Below, piece after piece: positions 1 through 5,998 of a stretch of 7,574 nt of DNA; position 1 is the stretch's first letter, and every line of letters starts with the position of its first letter. The notes under the pieces were generated by a model. It searched no databases and was not told the DNA's origin. It worked only from the letters and a program-made list of their open reading frames with translations. The stretch spans positions 1 through 7,574 of the forward strand of contig WJXE01000085.1 in NCBI GenBank assembly GCA_009665115.1, in the 5' to 3' direction. The DNA is from Nitrosopumilales archaeon (lineage in GTDB: Archaea > Thermoproteota > Nitrososphaeria > Nitrososphaerales > Nitrososphaeraceae). The position numbers and the translations under genes are program-made.

Positions 1-211
1 AGTGTATAGTGTGTTACTGACAAGAGAACCTAAGTAGTATCCGATTCAATGGGCAAGATAGTAGTTAGTGTAGCGTGTATCTCTGGTTGTATCTTATGGG
101 TAATCAGGCATTGTGATTCTTGTTTTTCACAAGAACATTTCACCAACTGATATTCGGTAAAAATATTTTTGACACCATAAATAAGATGTGTGATAATTCA
201 TTTCGTTGTGA

Positions 212-229
212 AAGAGGTAGTAACCTCTT
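212..229. promoter_or_regulatory. 7-bp perfect inverted repeat before small ORF
   Basis: AAGAGGT and ACCTCTT are perfect reverse complements separated by four bases, ending 18 bases before the ATG at 248. It could be an operator for a small gene or an RNA hairpin in its leader. A 7-bp dyad can occur by chance in 7.5 kb, so the call is weak. Confidence 0.25.
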
Positions 230-247
230 ATTGGTTCAGTTATAAAA

Positions 248-346
248 ATGGCCACAAGAGGACTTGGCGATATGTCACAAGACGAAGCAGAAAAACGTGT
301 TTTGAAAAGTAAGTTTGGAATTGTAACTATCAAGCTGTCAGCCTGA
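248..346 (+). CDS. Small ORF, 32 aa, possible gene remnant
   Basis: The frame starts with ATG and reads MATRGLGDMSQDEAEKRV, then KFGIVTIK and a stop. From memory, the opening MATRGLG-x-M resembles the N-terminus of small archaeal and bacterial KGG-type stress proteins, but the diagnostic GG repeats are absent, so this could be only a severed 5' end. After the TGA the same frame stays open for about 40 codons. No Shine-Dalgarno site is visible, and a 7-bp dyad lies just upstream. A random short ORF is the main alternative. Confidence 0.2.
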   Translation: MATRGLGDMSQDEAEKRVLKSKFGIVTIKLSA

Positions 347-494
347 CTTTATTGTCTGCGACAATACAACACAATCTACAGAATATTACCGTCGTCAGAT
401 GGAATGATTGATGATTGGTGCTTTGCTTTCCTTGCGTCGGTCGTACTCATTCAGCATCTATAGATATCCTAAGGTAAAGTAACTGATTTAAGCT

Positions 495-645
495 ATGAAA
501 GTGATGATAATGCATGTGCGAGTTCATAGCCTATGAAATCAAAGATAAGTGGCGATTCAAGCACAAGATTGCAGAAGAGGAAGACTTAGAAGAAGAACCT
601 GAACTTGAGAAGGTACAAGAACAACCTATTACGATGACCCAATAA
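495..645 (+). pseudogene. Short acidic protein, probably frameshifted
   Basis: Two overlapping frames together read like one small protein. From ATG 495 one frame gives MKVMIMHVRVHS and soon stops. One base later another frame continues YEIKDKWRFKHKIAEEED, then an acidic, Glu-rich tail ending at TAA 643-645. Removing a single base near 529-531 would join them into one protein of about 50 residues. The second frame can also start by itself at ATG 514 (43 aa, beginning MCEFIAYEIKDKWRF). An oligo-T tract about 90 bases downstream could be its terminator. The family is not recognised. A chance acidic frame is possible because the DNA is purine-rich. Confidence 0.3.
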
Positions 646-732
646 GCAAGAAGACCGTAGTAGAATCCTGTCCGACTGGCCTTAATCTCATCGGTGTATA
701 CTCTTGCTGCTTGCAATGGCCCATAGCTTCCT

Positions 733-746
733 ATTTTTTTCTTTTT
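733..746 (+). terminator. Oligo-T terminator-like tract
   Basis: Seven T, one C and five T in a row on the plus strand, without a clear stem before them. Archaeal RNA polymerase can terminate at such oligo-T tracts. It would serve the plus-strand fragment ending at 645 if that is, or was, transcribed. Confidence 0.35.
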
Positions 747-880
747 AGTACGGATGTGATTTACAGGAAACGCTGGAAATCTTAAGGTGATTCTAAAGTG
801 CTAATATCCTAAACAAACAAGTTTATCTATCTCTTGACAATACCACTGCTGATAATGACCTGACATCGAAATCCCACATC

Positions 881-1060
881 TTACCTTTTTATTTTCCTCT
901 TTATTGTTGACACCATTAACGATTCTATATGCTTATGTGTACCTATAAAAATAAGAGATACTCCAACTCCCAGAAGAATCCTACCTATTACATCCAATGG
1001 GATATGACCACCAACGTATACTCTCGATAGACATACATGACCTGCTCTTCTCACAGTTGA
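881..1060 (-). pseudogene. PAP2-family phosphatase, C-terminal remnant
   Basis: The minus frame, open from 1060 down to the TAA at 881-883, contains LSRVYVGGHIPLDVIG followed by a hydrophobic segment (ILLGVGVSLIFIG) and a basic tail ending KRKIKR. This matches motif 3 of the PAP2 / type-2 phosphatidic acid phosphatase superfamily, SRxxxxxHxxxD, with its catalytic His, followed by the usual last membrane helix. The upstream motifs (KxxxxxxRP and PSGH) are missing. The frame hits a TGA at 1061-1063, and no start codon precedes the conserved part, so about three quarters of the enzyme is absent. The intact protein would dephosphorylate a lipid or polyprenyl phosphate at the membrane. The remnant begins 11 bases after the copA stop on the same strand, which suggests that a deletion or the arrival of copA removed its 5' part. 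Confidence 0.7.
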
Positions 1061-1071
1061 TCATGTTGTTG

Positions 1072-3303
1072 TTATTTTTGGGAGTGACTGGTAATAGCGG
1101 TTTGTTTAAGATCATAATTAGAGAAAATTTTCTGCTTCTCCAATTCCATTCTTCTTCCTTTACTAACTTTGAATTTGGGTTTGTATCTTCCAAGTAATAT
1201 CGAATTGCCTACTACCGTTACAGAGCTCATTGCCATTGCTAAACCAGCAAGCATAGGAAGCCATCCAAACATATTCAAACCAAACAACGGCACTAACGCC
1301 CCTGCTGCCACCGGTATTAAACCCGCATTGTATACAAAAGCCCAGAAAAGATTTTGCTTTATCTTAGATACTGTCTTTTTTCCTAAATCAAGTGCTATAG
1401 GAACATCCATTAGATCATCTTTTATCAGGATAATGCCTCCGGTCTCCTTGGCAACATCTGTTCCAGAACCTATTGCAATTCCTAGATCAGCTTCTGCTAA
1501 TGCCGGCGCATCATTTATGCCATCTCCCACCATTGCCACGACCTTTTTTTCTTCATCTCTTAGCTTTGAGATTACCTGTTGTTTTTGTTGCGGTAATACT
1601 TGAGCAATAACCCTACTAATTCCGAGTTTAGATGCAACTGCTTTAGCTGTTCTTTCATTATCTCCTGTCAACATTGCTACTTCTATTCCCATTGAATTAG
1701 TAAGTATATCAATCGCATCCTTTGCATTCTCTTTTATAGTATCTGCAAGAGCAATTGTTCCTGCAAGTTTATTGTCGATTGCAACAAGAGTACCTGTTTT
1801 GCCTTGAATTTCAAGCTGTGTAAGAGTTGTGTCTACAGTTTCAGTAACTGGAATATTATTATCATCCATTAGTTTTCTATTTCCGATAAGAATTGTATGA
1901 TCTGCATATGTTGCTCTAAGACCATGACCTGATACTGCTTCAAATGAGGTCGGATTAGAGATTACCGGAATTCCTTTTTCTTTAGCATTATTAACAACTG
2001 CTTGACCTAAAGGATGTTCTGAGCCAGATTCTGCAATTGCAGCAAGCCTAAGCAATTCATTTTCACCTATTCCCGACAAATCCAATATGTCAGTTACAGA
2101 CGGCTTACCCTTTGTCAAAGTTCCAGTTTTATCAAATACTATTGTCTTTACTTTCTTTGCTATTTCCAAATATTCTCCGCCCTTAAACAAGATTCCATTT
2201 TCAGCTCCTCTTCCAGCTCCCATCATGAGAGCAGCAGGCGTTGCAATGCCTAAAGCACAGGGACACGCAATTATTACTATTGATACAAAGGCTAAAAGTG
2301 AAAATGTCAGTCCTATATCCCCTACAAAGTACCATCCGAGGCCTACGCCTGTTGCTATTGCTAAAACTGCAGGTACAAAATATTTTGCAACTTGGTCTAC
2401 TAACCTTTGCATCTGTGCCTTTCCTGTTCTTGCCTCTTCAACTAGCGTTATTATCTGTGAAAGTACAGTATCTTGTCCAACTTTTGTAGCTTTGACTTTT
2501 AGTAATCCGCTCTTGTTAATGGTTGCGCCTATAACCTCATCTCCCTTTTCCTTATCTACAGGTATGCTTTCCCCAGTTATAGCTGATTCGTCTATAGACG
2601 ATGAGCCTTCTATCACGATGCCATCTGTTGGTATTCTTTCTCCAGGTCTTATGATCATAACTTCACCTTCCTGTACCTGCTCTACTGGGATTTCTACCTC
2701 TTCACCTCCTTCCCTCATAACTTTGGTCATTCTTGGTTGAAGATCAAGTAGTTTCCTTACAGCATCGGAAGCTTTTTCTTTAGTCCTTGTTTCAAGCAAT
2801 CTTCCAATTAATATTAAGGTGATAATAATTGCTGCAGATTCAAAATAAACTGATTTAAATGGAAAATATCCTGGAACTATTGTAACTACTGCACTATACA
2901 AATAAGCAGCTGATGTTCCAATCGCAATAAGTGTGTCCATATTAGATGCTTTAGCCTTAATTCCATCCCATAATCCCCTATAGAAGCGCCACCCTATCCA
3001 GAATTGTAAAGGGGTAGCTAATGCTAGCATTATATAGTTCCCATAATGCATAACTGCCATAGGAAACAGACCACCACTAAACTGTGCAGGAAACATGTGA
3101 GGTAAGCTAAAAATTACTATGGGTATTGTTAGTGCTATGCTTATAGCGACATATTTCTTGAGCTTTTTTAGTTCCTTTTCAGGCTGAATAAATTCATCTA
3201 AGCACTGCTTACTGCAAAAGTAATATTCTCTTCCGTCTTTATTATACCGTATTGCATCAGGCTTTTCTTCTACAAACATACCACAAACAGGATCTTTCGC
3301 CAT
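1072..3303 (-). CDS. copA: Copper-exporting P1B-type ATPase with YHS domain
   Basis: This 743-residue membrane pump couples ATP hydrolysis to export of Cu(I). Residues 1-45 form a YHS metal-binding domain (DPVCGM at 4-9, Cys30 and Cys34) in place of the usual HMA CxxC domain. Eight membrane helices follow the P1B plan. The actuator loop has TGES at 243-246, helix 6 has CPC at 347-349, the phosphorylation motif is DKTGTLT with Asp391, the nucleotide domain has SEHPLG at 428-433, and the hinge has GDGINDAP at 593-600. Helix 7 carries Tyr658-Asn659 and helix 8 MxxSS (690-694), the P1B-1 signature for Cu(I) or Ag(I). Length and motifs are complete, so it should be active. The ATG start puts the YHS domain at the N-terminus as in relatives. 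There is no Shine-Dalgarno site, and a TATA-like box lies about 35-45 bases upstream. The basic tail after residue 705 is unmatched. No copper chaperone or regulator lies beside it. Confidence 0.95.
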   Translation of the reverse strand: MAKDPVCGMFVEEKPDAIRYNKDGREYYFCSKQCLDEFIQPEKELKKLKKYVAISIALTIPIVIFSLPHMFPAQFSGGLFPMAVMHYGNYIMLALATPLQFWIGWRFYRGLWDGIKAKASNMDTLIAIGTSAAYLYSAVVTIVPGYFPFKSVYFESAAIIITLILIGRLLETRTKEKASDAVRKLLDLQPRMTKVMREGGEEVEIPVEQVQEGEVMIIRPGERIPTDGIVIEGSSSIDESAITGESIPVDKEKGDEVIGATINKSGLLKVKATKVGQDTVLSQIITLVEEARTGKAQMQRLVDQVAKYFVPAVLAIATGVGLGWYFVGDIGLTFSLLAFVSIVIIACPCALGIATPAALMMGAGRGAENGILFKGGEYLEIAKKVKTIVFDKTGTLTKGKPSVTDILDLSGIGENELLRLAAIAESGSEHPLGQAVVNNAKEKGIPVISNPTSFEAVSGHGLRATYADHTILIGNRKLMDDNNIPVTETVDTTLTQLEIQGKTGTLVAIDNKLAGTIALADTIKENAKDAIDILTNSMGIEVAMLTGDNERTAKAVASKLGISRVIAQVLPQQKQQVISKLRDEEKKVVAMVGDGINDAPALAEADLGIAIGSGTDVAKETGGIILIKDDLMDVPIALDLGKKTVSKIKQNLFWAFVYNAGLIPVAAGALVPLFGLNMFGWLPMLAGLAMAMSSVTVVGNSILLGRYKPKFKVSKGRRMELEKQKIFSNYDLKQTAITSHSQK

Positions 3304-3336
3304 CTCTTGTTATCTTGTATTATAGCTAGACGAACA

Positions 3337-3346
3337 GATGTATAAG
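3337..3346 (-). promoter_or_regulatory. TATA box of copA
   Basis: On the minus strand the sequence reads CTTATACATC, centred about 39 bases before the copA ATG. Transcription starting some 26 bases downstream would give a leader of roughly 10-15 bases, typical of these archaea. An alternative TATAATAC lies at 3317-3324 but is too near the start codon. Confidence 0.5.
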
Positions 3347-3354
3347 CCTAGGTG

Positions 3355-3368
3355 TTTACAATTGTAAA
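3355..3368. promoter_or_regulatory. Cop-box-like operator, perfect 14-bp palindrome
   Basis: TTTACAATTGTAAA is a perfect palindrome and contains TACAATTGTA, an exact fit to the TACAnnTGTA box bound by CopY/BlaI/MecI-type winged-helix repressors in Firmicutes. It lies 8 bases upstream of the copA TATA box, next to where TFB contacts DNA, so a bound regulator could either block or assist initiation. That it senses copper is inferred from its position. No regulator gene is in the window. Confidence 0.55.
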
Positions 3369-3596
3369 ATATGATGGTATTTCCATTTATAGACACATCC
3401 AGTCAGCAAAGGACAAAATATCCGTTTTTGTGTTTCAGAAACCATTTTTTAGGCACATTTAAGTACAGTAAGAAGATTATTATATTTACCAACATTAGTA
3501 GGAATAAAACACCTTTACTTCTTAATTTTTACTTGTGGTACGCTTCTGTAAATGTGAATAATATAATGAGTATAACTATCGCATTCTAAAAATTGA

Positions 3597-3826
3597 CAAT
3601 TAGGTAACAGCCAAGCCTTTGCTGGAAACACAACAGCCACAACTACCAACTCTACAGTCCCAACTTTCGCTACCGGGGGTAATAGCAGCTCTACTAATAA
3701 TGTTGGTGTGGGTGCTGGTAGTACTAGCTGTAGCGGCAGCAGCCCGAGCTCTACACATCATGGATCTTCTAGCAGTCACTCTCTCATCATCATATCTCAG
3801 GTAGCTCAAGCAGCCCGAGCGGATGA
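3597..3826 (+). pseudogene. C-terminal remnant of Ser/Gly/His-rich protein
   Basis: The plus frame open from 3597 reads GNSQAFAGNTTATTTNST, then Ser/Asn/Gly-rich sequence with NNVGVGAGSTS and PSSTHHGSSSSHS. It has no start codon: a TGA lies at 3594-3596 and the region before it is not coding-like. Around 3779-3784, inside a CTCTCT run, the frame appears to shift by two bases. The shifted frame continues HHHISGSSSSPSG and ends at TGA 3824-3826. The composition (Thr/Asn-rich, then Gly/Ser/His-rich) resembles low-complexity secreted or surface proteins seen in soil Thaumarchaeota, recalled rather than searched. The missing N-terminus, the shift and a terminator 22 bases beyond the stop all point to the surviving 3' end of a dead gene. 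Function unknown. Confidence 0.5.
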
Positions 3827-3847
3827 TATCCGCTTGTCTTATATCCC

Positions 3848-3874
3848 AATAGCAAAAATCGCTATTATTTTTTT
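3848..3874 (+). terminator. Hairpin plus oligo-T terminator
   Basis: AATAGC and GCTATT form a 6-bp stem with a 7-base loop, followed after one base by seven T. It lies just after the Ser/Gly/His-rich remnant and on the same strand. A second small dyad, GCGGAT-GAT-ATCCGC at 3819-3833, overlaps the remnant's stop codon. Confidence 0.5.
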
Positions 3875-3930
3875 ATGTGGATGATCGATAAGTGAGATTA
3901 TGTGAGATAACTTATTGAATCGATTAGATT

Positions 3931-3958
3931 TCTTGCATACTATTACCAATATGCAAGA
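3931..3958. repeat. 9-bp perfect inverted repeat, 10-base spacer
   Basis: TCTTGCATA at 3931-3939 and TATGCAAGA at 3950-3958 are exact reverse complements. The half-site centres are 19 bp apart, close to two helical turns, a usual spacing for a dimeric DNA-binding protein. The repeat lies about 150 bp upstream of the TauE/SafE promoter and downstream of the previous terminator, so it may be a distal operator. Confidence 0.4.
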
Positions 3959-3995
3959 TATATGCTTCTACTATATTAACAGTCATTTTTGATAA

Positions 3996-4034
3996 CGTTA
4001 CTAATAACTAGTAATGACTTCGTATTATTACTAG
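3996..4034. repeat. Cluster of three alternating TTACTA half-sites
   Basis: TTACTA at 3998-4003, its reverse complement TAGTAA at 4009-4014, and TTACTA again at 4028-4033. The first pair can fold as an 8-bp stem (one G-T pair) with a 5-base loop. The second pair extends to an 8-bp perfect inverted repeat, CTAGTAAT / ATTACTAG, with an 11-base spacer. The cluster ends about 70 bp before the TATA-like box of the permease gene. Confidence 0.4.
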
Positions 4035-4105
4035 AATTATATATCGAAATAACTTTCAATATCAATCATTCGTAAACTTTTTACTATGAATATTTTCTGT
4101 ACTGA

Positions 4106-4115
4106 TTTTAAATTA
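4106..4115 (+). promoter_or_regulatory. TATA-like box of the permease gene
   Basis: The stretch TTTTAAATTA is centred near 4111. Initiation about 26 bases later falls near 4137, giving a nearly leaderless or very short-leader mRNA for the TTG/GTG candidate starts at 4142, 4148 and 4160. The flanks are AT-rich, so other boxes are possible. Confidence 0.35.
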
Positions 4116-4159
4116 TTTTCCTTCTAATTTGTTATTGCTAGTTGCATGTGTGTGCAATA

Positions 4160-4930
4160 GTGGATCAACTAATAATACTTATTCTTGCTCCAATCTTCTT
4201 TGCAATAAGTTTTGTTTATTCCAGTGTAGGTTTTGCAGGAGGTAGTAGTTATATTGCGATACTTGTTCTTGCAGGTGTAAGCCTATATACTGTGCCTCCA
4301 ATATCGCTGGCCTTGAACATAATTGCTGCCAGTATGGCCTTTATCAATTATTCAAGAGCCAGGTACTTTTCACTAAAATTTTCACTTCCATTTCTATCCT
4401 CACTACCTTTCGTTTTCTTCGCTGGACTACTTGTACTTCCAGAAAGGAGTCTTGTCCTCATATTTGTAATAGCACTATTTGCCGCTTCAGCTGCACTCCT
4501 GGCTTCAAGTAGTAAGATTAAAACCCAACCGAATAAAATCAGAAAATTGAATTTTAGTAACACGAAACTTGCACTCATCGGAGTACCAGTAGGAGCTGTG
4601 TTGGGTGTTGTTGCTGGTTTAGTAGGAATTGGAGGTGGCATATGGTTATCACCACTTCTTATACTTAGTGGACTAGCTGATCCAAAAAGGGCCGCGGCTA
4701 CAGCCAGCTTCTTTATAGTAACGAACTCCATTATTGGTTTGCTAGCACATTCAATAAGTAGGTCAATCGATGTCTCCCTTCTAGCGCCGTTAGCTGTGGT
4801 TGTGTTGGCAGGTGGGTTTATAGGATCCAAATTTGGGGCATTTAAACTTGACCATGATAAAATAATAATAATAGTTGCAGCAGTAGTAGCAGTTGCAGGA
4901 ATTGAACTAACCATTAAACTATTGGCCTAG
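4160..4930 (+). CDS. TauE/SafE-family membrane permease
   Basis: A strongly hydrophobic protein of 256 residues with about seven or eight membrane helices in two repeated halves, as in the TauE/SafE (formerly DUF81) family, proposed to export sulfite, sulfoacetate and related organic anions. Each half carries the family's glycine-rich motif in a membrane segment: SVGFAGGSSY at about 22-31 and GLVGIGGGIWLSP at 153-165. A polar loop rich in Lys and Asn at about 118-135 separates the halves. The length is typical. No ATG begins the frame. GTG 4160 is chosen because it leaves three residues before helix 1, as in relatives, but TTG 4142 and GTG 4148 would add six and four residues. No Shine-Dalgarno site is seen. 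The substrate cannot be told from sequence, and no sulfur gene is adjacent. Confidence 0.88.
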   Translation: MDQLIILILAPIFFAISFVYSSVGFAGGSSYIAILVLAGVSLYTVPPISLALNIIAASMAFINYSRARYFSLKFSLPFLSSLPFVFFAGLLVLPERSLVLIFVIALFAASAALLASSSKIKTQPNKIRKLNFSNTKLALIGVPVGAVLGVVAGLVGIGGGIWLSPLLILSGLADPKRAAATASFFIVTNSIIGLLAHSISRSIDVSLLAPLAVVVLAGGFIGSKFGAFKLDHDKIIIIVAAVVAVAGIELTIKLLA

Positions 4931-4939
4931 TCTGTCGGA

Positions 4940-4949
4940 GCCTATAGGC
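4940..4949. repeat. 10-bp palindrome after the permease gene
   Basis: GCCTATAGGC is a perfect palindrome ten bases after the permease stop codon. It could be a weak 3'-end stem, but there is no T tract behind it, so it is not called a terminator. Confidence 0.2.
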
Positions 4950-5027
4950 AGAAAAGCGAAGCAGTAAAATAAAAATAATAATATCTTCTATTCCATATAA
5001 TATTAGCAAGAATAATCTTAAGTTCTT

Positions 5028-5099
5028 GTGAGATTAGGCTTTGATGTAATATCTAAATTTGCAAACCAAATTGGAATTGTGACACTGAAGAATTCATAG
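5028..5099 (+). pseudogene. Short C-terminus-like fragment
   Basis: The frame from GTG 5028 reads RLGFDVISKFANQIGIVTLKNS and stops at TAG 5097-5099. It resembles the end of a folded protein more than random sequence, but is only 23 residues and has no promoter of its own. IGIVTLK here echoes FGIVTIK in the small ORF at 248-346. The parent family is not recognised. Confidence 0.2.
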
Positions 5100-5153
5100 C
5101 AAAGCCCCTACCAAGGATTCGAGAAGCGTATTCATAATTTATGTCGACCTCTT

Positions 5154-5228
5154 ATGAAGAAAAATAGGAAATGGTGGTTTCATATTAGAGAGGAGCGTAC
5201 CAGAGACATTGAAACTGAGAGAATGTAA
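5154..5228 (+). CDS. Very small ORF, 24 aa, Lys/Arg/Trp-rich
   Basis: ATG 5154 opens a frame that begins MKKNRKWWFHIREE and stops at TAA 5226-5228. The basic-aromatic KWWF followed by acidic residues recalls the KWRF plus Glu-rich fragment near 545-610, and both may come from one kind of small protein. It could also be a piece of the decayed gene that continues in other frames over 5240-5480. Too short to assign. Confidence 0.15.
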   Translation: MKKNRKWWFHIREERTRDIETERM

Positions 5229-5239
5229 AAATTACCAGA

Positions 5240-5480
5240 TTGGAAGAAAATGAAGACCAGCAGCTGACCAATGCTGAAGGACATTATATCACCTGGGATC
5301 GAAAACAAGGGTGTCGCTACAACTTTGGCTTGATTCCATTCCATGCAAACAGCAGATGCTGTTATTCTCGCGCTTGGAGGTCCATTCTTGTACCAATTTT
5401 CGACATTACATGGTTGTACATGGCATGTAGACCCATTAAATACCAACGTATATATAATGCGGATGCTAATAGTATTATAG
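5240..5480 (+). pseudogene. Probable decayed gene in several frames
   Basis: The frame from TTG 5240 begins well (EENEDQQLTNAEGHYITWDR) but then turns Cys- and Arg-rich and improbable. A second plus frame takes over: from ATG 5271 it reads DIISPGIENKGVATTLA, meets a TGA at 5331-5333, and continues from ATG 5343 with QTADAVILALGGPFLYQF and HGCTWHVDPLN to a TAG at 5478-5480. Together these look like one gene with a frameshift and an in-frame stop, ending where the promoter of the next gene begins. The minus strand over 5180-5446 also has an open 88-codon frame whose first half looks protein-like, so the coding strand is not certain. No family is recognised. Confidence 0.25.
5449..5458 (+). promoter_or_regulatory. 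TATA box of the phasin-like gene
   Basis: GTATATATAA, a strong archaeal TATA-box match, is centred about 37 bases before the ATG at 5491. Transcription would begin near 5480, leaving a leader of about ten bases with no Shine-Dalgarno site. Confidence 0.6.
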
Positions 5481-5490
5481 ATGATATAAA

Positions 5491-5970
5491 ATGGTAGACA
5501 ATAAATCTAAAGACGACATAACCACTTCAACAAGGTCAACTGAAGCAGCTAACGTATATGATACAGTAAGACAAAACTACATTAGAATAGTAGACGAGTT
5601 TACAAAAGCTCAACCACAATATACACAATCGGTCTCTAATCTACAACTTGATTATATTGCCGCAGCAAAGAATACTATCCAGAATATGGTTTCAGCTCAA
5701 AAGTTGTTAGCAAGTAACGGCAACGTTCCTATGATAACACCACCATACACAGATGAATTTGTAAAGCAATCAAACGAGATCACCGAGAACATAGTCAGAG
5801 CAGTTCGTATCAACAACCAGCTGACAGTCAACGCGATAAATGCAGCAGCAGAAAACTTTAGAACCCTTAATCGAACAATTGAGTCCGTGACAGAATTTAA
5901 CACCAGCGCCGCAAAGGCTTGGAATTCATTCCTCACAGTTCAACAACAACAGTTCCTCCACACACAATAA
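5491..5970 (+). CDS. Phasin-like small helical protein
   Basis: A soluble, mostly alpha-helical protein of 159 residues with no Cys, no signal peptide and no membrane segment. A disordered polar start (residues 1-20) is followed by a helical block at about 22-75, a loop rich in Pro and Tyr around 79-88 (VPMITPPYTDEF), and a second helical block at about 90-155 with Asn, Ala and Thr repeats (NAINAAAENFRTLNRTIESV), ending in Gln-rich sequence. Size, amphipathic helices and Ala/Asn/Gln/Thr content resemble phasins, which coat polyhydroxyalkanoate granules. Relatives of Nitrososphaera carry PHA synthase genes, so this role is plausible, but there is no diagnostic motif and no pha gene in the window. 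A general coiled-coil protein is the alternative. The strong TATA box and long oligo-T terminator suggest a well-expressed single-gene unit. Confidence 0.75.
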   Translation: MVDNKSKDDITTSTRSTEAANVYDTVRQNYIRIVDEFTKAQPQYTQSVSNLQLDYIAAAKNTIQNMVSAQKLLASNGNVPMITPPYTDEFVKQSNEITENIVRAVRINNQLTVNAINAAAENFRTLNRTIESVTEFNTSAAKAWNSFLTVQQQQFLHTQ

Positions 5971-5998
5971 TTTTTTTTTGTTTTCATTTTTTTTGTTT
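5971..5998 (+). terminator. Long oligo-T terminator
   Basis: Nine T follow the TAA directly, then two more runs (four, then eight) with only G, C and A interruptions. There is no stem. This is the classic archaeal U-rich terminator and closes the phasin-like transcription unit with essentially no 3' UTR. Confidence 0.75.

Larger units (their letters stand above)
1..880. other. Gene-poor, apparently decayed region
   Basis: I see no intact gene of convincing length here. The stretch holds several short coding-like fragments in changing frames (listed separately at 248-346 and 514-645), two small perfect hairpins (117-135 and 212-229) and an oligo-T tract near 734-746. A 61-codon minus-strand frame over 531-716 is most simply the antisense of the acidic plus-strand fragment. 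Positions 347-480 show short peptide-like runs broken by stops in two frames, and 747-880 shows nothing recognisable. The pattern fits eroding coding sequence rather than a regulatory region, but this is inference. Confidence 0.5.

Noticed and set aside
117..135. 7-bp hairpin TTCTTGT/ACAAGAA as a terminator
   Set aside because: The T run is in the loop, not after the stem, and no gene ends nearby.
1169..1603. Plus-strand open frame of 144 codons
   Set aside because: Antisense shadow of the ATPase C-terminal half, with no own promoter or family features.
2087..2740. Plus-strand open frame of 217 codons
   Set aside because: It is antisense to the intact, motif-rich copper ATPase; its composition (Ser/Pro/Thr-rich) is what antisense of that gene would give.
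3371..3589. Plus-strand open frame of 72 codons, divergent from copA
   Set aside because: Starts three bases after the palindrome; Phe/Ile/Asn-rich composition fits random AT-rich DNA and no family is recognisable.
3600..3809. Open frames on both strands over the Ser/Gly/His region
   Set aside because: The frame starting at 3597 gives a coherent low-complexity protein tail; the others are its shadows.
3891..3909. Tandem GTGAGAT repeat as the start of a CRISPR or iteron array
   Set aside because: Only two short imperfect copies; no regular spacers or further repeats.
4348..4914. Minus-strand open frame of 188 codons
   Set aside because: Antisense of the TauE/SafE gene, whose plus-strand reading has clear helices and family motifs.
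5697..5936. Minus-strand open frame of 79 codons
   Set aside because: Antisense of the phasin-like gene, which has a promoter and terminator on the plus strand.
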